Assembly (NCBI GenBank): GCA_020201015.1
Contig: JAIVHN010000084.1
Location: 1 to 9,592, forward strand
Origin: Spirochaeta sp.
GTDB lineage: Bacteria > Spirochaetota > Spirochaetia > DSM-27196 > SLAA01
DNA length: 9,592 nt
Direction of reading: 5' to 3'
Within the stretch, counting starts at the first letter, position 1. Each line of letters opens with the position of its first letter. The position numbers were made by a program, and so were the translations under genes. Below, piece after piece: positions 5,817-9,592 of this stretch. Below the pieces are notes generated by a model. It was not told where the DNA came from, ran no database searches, and was given only the letters and a program-made list of their open reading frames with translations.

Positions 5817-6197
5817 TTGGCTAAGACAAAAAAGAAGAGAGAAAAGAAATCCGTATTTGAAGGCAATGTGTATATTCAGGCAACTTTCAATAATACGATC
5901 GTCACTGTTACGGATCTGGCTGGGAATAGTCTTTCCTGGGCTAGCGCCGGTGGGCTTGGCTTCAAAGGAGCCAAGAAATCCACGCCGTACGCAGCGCAGA
6001 CAACCGCTGAAACGGCTGCCCAGAAGGCTATGGACTATGGTCTGCGTGAGGTGCATGTCTACGTCAAGGGTCCTGGAGTTGGTCGTGAGTCGGCTATCCG
6101 CTCACTGGGGTCTCTTGGCTTACGAGTGCGTTCTATCAAAGACGTAACCCCGATTCCTCATAACGGATGTAGGCCGCGCAAAAGTCGTAGAGTGTAG
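5817..6197 (+). CDS. rpsK: 30S ribosomal protein S11
   Basis: S11 forms part of the 30S platform near the Shine-Dalgarno helix and the E site. The 126 residues match the family: a lysine-rich N-terminus, GNVYIQATFNNTIVTVTDLAGN (residues 16-37), the SWASAGGLGFKGAKKSTPYAA block (residues 40-60), VKGPGVGRESAIRSL, and the signature IKDVTPIPHNGCRPRKSRRV. The start is TTG at 5817, chosen because GGAGG (5804-5808) is eight bases upstream and the resulting MAKTKKKREKK N-terminus is family-like; no in-frame ATG lies near. It is followed directly by rpoA, with no rpsD (S4) between them. Confidence 0.97.
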   Translation: MAKTKKKREKKSVFEGNVYIQATFNNTIVTVTDLAGNSLSWASAGGLGFKGAKKSTPYAAQTTAETAAQKAMDYGLREVHVYVKGPGVGRESAIRSLGSLGLRVRSIKDVTPIPHNGCRPRKSRRV

Positions 6198-6220
6198 CAG
6201 CAATCTCAGGGAGGACAATA

Positions 6221-7282
6221 ATGGCGCGAAAGAACCTTTTGAAAGGTTTCAAGAAGCCGAAAGGAATTACGTTTGAGCACAGCGAAGTAAGTCCGAATTA
6301 CGGGAAGTTTGTAGCCTACCCTTTTGAGCGAGGCTACGGTACCACGGTTGGGAATACTCTCCGCCGCATCCTCCTTTCCTCAATACAAGGGTTCGCGGTT
6401 ACGGCAATACGGCTTACAAGTTATGACGCAGATGGTAACGCTCACGTGCTCTCGAGTGAGTTTGAAGCAGTGCCACATGTAACCGAAGATTTGCCGGATA
6501 TAATAAGCCGACTTAAAGAACTTGATGTTTCCCTGCCCGGTGATGCTGATCAATACAGTTTGTTGATGGAATTCAAGGGTAAGAAAGAAGTAACGGGCAA
6601 GGATATTGCGGCTGCGGGGAATGTAGAAGTCCGAAATCCAGACGTTCATATAATGTCGTTGATGCCGGACGCTCATTTGGAGCTGGAGTTACAAATTGAT
6701 CTGGGGCGCGGTTACGTACCCGCAGAGATCAGCGAGAAGTATGTCGACGTTATTGGTACTATCGCAATTGACGCAGTCTTTTCGCCTATCCGCCGTGTCA
6801 AATATGAGGTTGAGGACACCCGTGTCGGACACCGATCGGACTTTGACAAGCTCATTTTTGAGCTCTGGACCGACGGCACGGTTGCTCCAGAAAATGCGGT
6901 AGCAGAAGCGGCTAAAATTGCCAAAGATCATTTTTCAATCTTCATTAATTTTGACGAGGATCAGATTCAGAGTGATGAAGACATAGACGAAGAGGAAGAA
7001 CGAATACGCAAACTTCTCGAGACACCGGTTGAGGAACTCGAGTTATCGGTACGATCGAGCAACTGTTTAAAGAATGCTAATATTCGTAGTATCGGAGACC
7101 TGACTACCAAAACGGAAGATGACATATCCAAGACTCGTAACTTTGGTAAAAAATCTTTACTTGAAATCAAGGAAAAACTAAAGGAATGGAATCTGAGTTT
7201 GGGGATGACCGACTATAGTCAACTCCGTAACTCGATTCGGATGAAAAAGCAGAAGGAAGAAGAGCAAGACAATGAAGCATAA
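6221..7282 (+). CDS. rpoA: DNA-directed RNA polymerase subunit alpha
   Basis: The alpha dimer nucleates RNA polymerase assembly (N-terminal domain), and its C-terminal domain binds UP-element DNA and activators. The length is 353 residues, slightly over E. coli's 329. The dimerisation motif YGTTVGNTLRRILLSSIQG is at residues 39-57 and GRGYVPAE is present. A strongly acidic linker (residues 243-268, NFDEDQIQSDEDIDEEEER and on) joins the C-terminal domain (PVEELELSVRSSNCLKNANI, RSIGDLTTKTEDDISKTRNF, GKKSLLEIKEKL). R278 aligns with E. coli DNA-contacting R265. After LSLGM there is a charged tail of about 27 residues, which resembles treponemal alpha. The SD AGGGAGG (6208-6214) is six bases before the ATG. 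The stop overlaps the rplQ start by 11 bases. Confidence 0.99.
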   Translation: MARKNLLKGFKKPKGITFEHSEVSPNYGKFVAYPFERGYGTTVGNTLRRILLSSIQGFAVTAIRLTSYDADGNAHVLSSEFEAVPHVTEDLPDIISRLKELDVSLPGDADQYSLLMEFKGKKEVTGKDIAAAGNVEVRNPDVHIMSLMPDAHLELELQIDLGRGYVPAEISEKYVDVIGTIAIDAVFSPIRRVKYEVEDTRVGHRSDFDKLIFELWTDGTVAPENAVAEAAKIAKDHFSIFINFDEDQIQSDEDIDEEEERIRKLLETPVEELELSVRSSNCLKNANIRSIGDLTTKTEDDISKTRNFGKKSLLEIKEKLKEWNLSLGMTDYSQLRNSIRMKKQKEEEQDNEA

Positions 7283-7898
7283 AGTTGGTTTTAATCCTTT
7301 AGGACGCAAAACAAGCCATCGGAAGGCGCTGCATCGGAACATGGTAACTTCTCTATTTCGCTATGAGAGAATTACGACTACTAAAGCTAAGGCTCGCGCC
7401 ATCCGTCGTACGGCAGAGAAGATGATCACGCGCGCTCAAGTCGATAGTGTCCATAACCGGAGGACAATCGCAGAGTCAATCTGGGACAAGGAAATTATTG
7501 CAAAACTCTTCACCGAACTTGGCCCACGTTTTGAGACACGGCCGGGTGGTTATACAAGAATGTTGAAAGTTGGCACACGCCAGAATGATGCAGCTGAAAT
7601 GGTTATTTTAGAGCTGGTGTCCAACGAGCCGGAGGCACCGGCTGATAAGAAGAAGACGAAGGCTTCGAAGAGTGAAAGCCCAAAAGCGAAAACTGAAAAG
7701 CCCAAGGTTGATAAAACGAAAGTAGAGACGAAACCTTCCGCAAACACAGCGGCCGAGGCGACTTCGGCGGACGAATCAGCTAGCACGGCTGAAGACAATG
7801 TCTCGGAGTCGAAAGCTGAAGTCATCGACGAGGGTGAAGGCTCAGAGAAAAACGGCAATCAGCAAACTGAAGATAGTTCCGACAAGAGCGACGCGTAG
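7272..7898 (+). CDS. rplQ: 50S ribosomal protein L17 with a long low-complexity C-terminal tail
   Basis: L17 is a 50S protein near the exit tunnel. Residues 1-118 are the family core: MKHKVGFNPLGRKTSHRKAL, HRNMVTSLFRYERITTTKAKA, RAIRRTAEKMITRA, and the terminal PRFETRPGGYTRMLKVGTRQ with AAEMVILELV. The total of 208 residues is about 80-90 longer than usual. The tail is bipartite: residues 126-154 are basic and rich in K/S/T/P (KSESPKAKTEKPKVDKTK), while residues 161-208 are acidic and rich in E/S/D/A (ending SEKNGNQQTEDSSDKSDA). It looks disordered; extended L17 tails occur in some other bacteria, but no function is assigned here. The start overlaps rpoA by 11 bases, with purine-rich SD-like sequence inside rpoA. 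It is the last gene before the terminator. Confidence 0.97.
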   Translation: MKHKVGFNPLGRKTSHRKALHRNMVTSLFRYERITTTKAKARAIRRTAEKMITRAQVDSVHNRRTIAESIWDKEIIAKLFTELGPRFETRPGGYTRMLKVGTRQNDAAEMVILELVSNEPEAPADKKKTKASKSESPKAKTEKPKVDKTKVETKPSANTAAEATSADESASTAEDNVSESKAEVIDEGEGSEKNGNQQTEDSSDKSDA

Positions 7899-7940
7899 AA
7901 TACAGCGGTGTCCACAGCTTTTCGTTTGTCTTAGACTAGA

Positions 7941-8036
7941 CCACAATTTGCAACAAAGACACCTATGTACGTTAGGTGTCTTTGTTTTTAAGAATGTCAA
8001 TCTGCACTTCAGGCTAAAGGTGTTGCAAATGTGTGG
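7941..8036. repeat. Imperfect inverted repeat flanking the terminator
   Basis: The left arm CCACAATTTGCAACA (7941-7955) and the right arm TGTTGCAAATGTGTGG (8021-8036) are inverted copies that match over 15 bases with one unpaired base. The terminator hairpin lies between them and shares four bases (7952-7955) with the left arm. The outer arms could stack as a second tier below the terminator stem, or compete with its base. Function is unknown; it may be chance, or the remnant of a small element. Confidence 0.5.
7952..7989 (+). terminator. Rho-independent terminator of the spc-alpha operon
   Basis: AACAAAGACACCTA (7952-7965) is the exact reverse complement of TAGGTGTCTTTGTT (7973-7986), giving a perfect 14-bp stem with a 7-base loop (TGTACGT). 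A run of five T (7985-7989) closes the structure. It lies 53 bases after the rplQ stop and points with the operon. The reverse strand lacks a comparable T-run, so it appears unidirectional. The stem is low in GC (5 of 14 pairs), but its length compensates. Confidence 0.93.
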
Positions 8037-8097
8037 CTCCGTAACGCTGTATTTCTGTCCTGTTTGTGTCGATAATCGAACTGATGAGAACAAGTAG
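8029..8097 (+). CDS. Possible 22-codon cysteine-containing micro-ORF
   Basis: An ATG at 8029 with AAAGG eight bases upstream (8016-8020) opens a 22-codon frame, MCGSVTLYFCPVCVDN followed by RTDENK, that stops at 8095-8097, 24 bases before the ATG of the next gene and in the same frame. It contains three cysteines (C2, C10, C13), with the last two as C-x2-C. Its start lies in the right arm of the inverted repeat, so pairing could hide it. It could be a leader peptide or chance. There is no homology evidence. Confidence 0.2.
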   Translation: MCGSVTLYFCPVCVDNRTDENK

Positions 8098-8121
8098 ATT
8101 CCGCAGAGGTTGGTCCGGATA

Positions 8122-9592
8122 ATGACTTCGCCTCAAAAAACGGCCCTCAGCCTACTTATCGCAGTTATTGCTTTTAGCGCCTTCTCAATCCTCGCCTTCT
8201 CCGGGCTGTTTGATTACGTAGAGACGAACTTTTATGATCCTCGTGTCACCCAAACAGTGGAGCGTCGATTAGGTGTGGGCGTTGAAAATACGGACAGATT
8301 TCATAGCTACAACCGGGACCGTTTTGAGGCTATCCTTTCGGAATCTGCCTTTCGAACTGTTTTTCGTGTAAATCAAAGTGCATCCGACATAAGTTCGCGG
8401 GACCGTTTGGTAGGTCTGCTTCGGGAGGAAATGTCCTTTCTTTCCGGGTTGCGGTTTGTAGACCTTGCACGCGAACGGCTCTGGTTCAGTACCTACGAGC
8501 GGGACCTCGTGTCAAGAACCCCGACTAGTCTTGTGTATTCGCCTTTGAGCGAGTTGGAGACGGCTGTGCCCCTCGGCGATCTGGGACTTGAAGAGGGGGT
8601 GGATTTCGCGTATCGCTTTGACCCGGAACTGAATCAGTTCATCTATCGGTTCCTTATTTACGATGAGTTCGATATCGCACGTGGAACGGCCTTGGTTTAC
8701 GTAAACGGAGAAGGTCTATCCACAAGCCTCGTTCGGGCCGGTACATTGAGTCCAGGGGAAGAAGTTCGCATCGTGGACGACCTTTCTGCTCTCCTTAATG
8801 CAATGGATACGCATGCGCCCGAAGCAGCCTCGGTGCTTCGCGAGCTATCATGGAATACTGGAGGAGCCAGCGCGCCGAAGCCCGTCATAGAGTTGGGCGG
8901 TGAGGGTTATGTGGTCTTTCGGGAAGAAGGACAGCACGGAGAGTACCTCTGGCTATCGCCAGAGCGCAACTTTGCAATGACGGAGGGGATGCGTTGGACC
9001 CTTCTCGGGGCATCCTTTATGACGATGTTTTTGCTGGGGTTTCTGTTTCTCAATCTGCGGCAGGATCCTACCGTGGTCCTTACGCATCGAGTAAAACGCT
9101 TTCAGATTGATCTTCTGCGTGAGTACATTGAAAACAAGGAGCAATTAGACTGGGATCGGTGGAAGGGTGAGATAGAACGACGTCGCAGTGATGTGGATAA
9201 AGAGATCAAACGTGGTATCGGCCGTCTTAAAAAGAAAGATGAAGCCCAGGTGGACGCACTGCTTGATAAGAGCTGGAATGAGATTTTCGAAGTGATTGGC
9301 GGGTCACGACGACCCCCAGCTATAGAGACGAATGTCGATTTCGGTCGTCTGGAGAAAATGGTTGAGCGGGTAGTTGCGGGCTTTCAGGCAGGACAGGGAA
9401 CCTCAACAGCTGCAGGATCTGGGGAACTGCCTCAGGAAGTCGCTGAAGTTACGAGCAAAGAAAGAGATCCCGAGGAGCTGGCAGAGGAGCCCGAGGAGCT
9501 GGAGGAAGAGCCCGAGGAGCTGGCAGAGGAGCCCGAGGAGCTGGCAGAGGAGCCCGAGGAGCTGGAGGAAGAGCCCGAGGAGCTGGCAGAGG
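8122..9592 (+). CDS. Unrecognised two-helix membrane protein with acidic PEEL repeats (partial, runs off the window)
   Basis: I do not recognise the family. The 490 codons in the window have no stop. From the N-terminus: hydrophobic helix at residues 8-30 (ALSLLIAVIAFSAFSILAF); a region of about 260 residues, probably extracytoplasmic, including SFLSGLRFVDLARERLWFST (residues 105-124); a second helix at residues 292-312 (WTLLGASFMTMFLLGFLFLN); then a positively charged stretch (THRVKR), which suggests a cytoplasmic C-terminus; a charged, helical, probably coiled-coil region (residues 320-420); and from residue 450 tandem PEELAEE/PEELEEE repeats to the window end. The helix-loop-helix layout with a large outer domain resembles sensory (Cache-like) membrane proteins, but this is topology only. 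ATG 8122 is preceded by AGAGG (8105-8109, 12 bases away); a TTG at 8110 is possible but too close to the SD. It lies after the operon terminator, so it probably has its own promoter. Confidence 0.85.
   Translation, partial: MTSPQKTALSLLIAVIAFSAFSILAFSGLFDYVETNFYDPRVTQTVERRLGVGVENTDRFHSYNRDRFEAILSESAFRTVFRVNQSASDISSRDRLVGLLREEMSFLSGLRFVDLARERLWFSTYERDLVSRTPTSLVYSPLSELETAVPLGDLGLEEGVDFAYRFDPELNQFIYRFLIYDEFDIARGTALVYVNGEGLSTSLVRAGTLSPGEEVRIVDDLSALLNAMDTHAPEAASVLRELSWNTGGASAPKPVIELGGEGYVVFREEGQHGEYLWLSPERNFAMTEGMRWTLLGASFMTMFLLGFLFLNLRQDPTVVLTHRVKRFQIDLLREYIENKEQLDWDRWKGEIERRRSDVDKEIKRGIGRLKKKDEAQVDALLDKSWNEIFEVIGGSRRPPAIETNVDFGRLEKMVERVVAGFQAGQGTSTAAGSGELPQEVAEVTSKERDPEELAEEPEELEEEPEELAEEPEELAEEPEELEEEPEELAE
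9469..9592 (+). repeat. 21-bp in-frame tandem repeat, six copies, cut by the window end
   Basis: The unit starts CCCGAGGAGCTG, followed by GCAGAGGAG (type A, encoding PEELAEE) or GAGGAAGAG (type B, encoding PEELEEE). Copies start at 9469 (A), 9490 (B), 9511 (A), 9532 (A), 9553 (B) and 9574 (A, 19 bases seen). Copies of one type are identical at the base level, and the order A-B-A, A-B-A implies a 63-bp higher-order unit. The frame is kept, so copy-number change would alter protein length and not switch expression. The total number of copies is unknown. Confidence 0.97.

Noticed and set aside
8048..8076. Promoter for the membrane protein gene (GATAAT at 8071-8076; TTGCAA at 8023-8028 with TGTATT at 8048-8053)
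   Set aside because: GATAAT is a fair -10 element but has no acceptable -35 at 16-18 bases, and the TTGCAA/TGTATT pair is 19 bases apart with a weak -10. A promoter is expected here, but I could not place it.
7842..8097. Open frames on both strands across the rplQ end and the intergenic region (7798-8097 + and 7842-8093 -)
   Set aside because: They run through the rplQ tail in another frame or through the terminator, and have no family resemblance; only the last 22 codons of the + frame have an SD-like sequence and are listed as a low-confidence micro-ORF.
8697..9144. Two short - strand frames within the membrane protein gene
   Set aside because: Both are shadows inside a continuous 490-codon + frame that has coherent membrane topology.

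Overview
The window is a spirochaete ribosomal-protein and transcription locus (spc operon followed by alpha operon), then a terminator and the start of an unrelated envelope protein gene. All supported genes are on the + strand. A spirochaete of the Treponema/Spirochaeta type is inferred from remembered family resemblance: the alpha subunit opens with MARKNLLKGFKKP and ends its C-terminal domain with LSLGMTDY, SecY and L15 match treponemal forms, rpmJ directly follows secY with no adk, map or infA, and no rpsD lies between rpsK and rpoA. GC content looks intermediate.

Region 1 (1-3891): the end of rpmC (L29), then intact S17, L14, L24, L5, zinc-type S14, S8, L6, L18, S5 and L30. Gaps are 1 to 31 bases, and Shine-Dalgarno (SD) sequences often overlap the preceding stop codon. 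These products are ribosome assembly components.

Region 2 (3894-5317): rplO (L15) and secY are both damaged. L15 matches its family only to about residue 78 of an expected 145-150, then runs ten unrelated residues into the secY start. SecY is intact through transmembrane helix (TM) 8 (residue 335), then leaves its frame. The true C-terminus (TM10 and tail) is readable one frame over at 5148-5288, with about 55-65 residues (the TM8-TM9 loop and TM9) missing between. Each gap looks like a loss of very roughly 200 bases with a frame change. SecY is essential, so an assembly or sequencing error, or a second secY elsewhere, must be considered first.

Region 3 (5301-7898): intact L36, S13, S11 (TTG start), RNA polymerase alpha, and L17 with a 90-residue low-complexity tail. 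A 14-bp perfect hairpin with a T-run (7952-7989) ends the operon.

Region 4 (7990-9592): a short intergenic stretch with a long imperfect inverted repeat around the terminator and a 22-codon cysteine-containing micro-ORF. An unrecognised two-helix membrane protein gene follows from 8122. It runs off the window inside a perfect 21-bp tandem repeat encoding PEEL(A/E)EE units, ordered A-B-A, A-B-A.

No mobile element, tRNA, rRNA or CRISPR array was seen. The most unusual items are the paired rplO/secY lesions and the repeat-bearing membrane protein.
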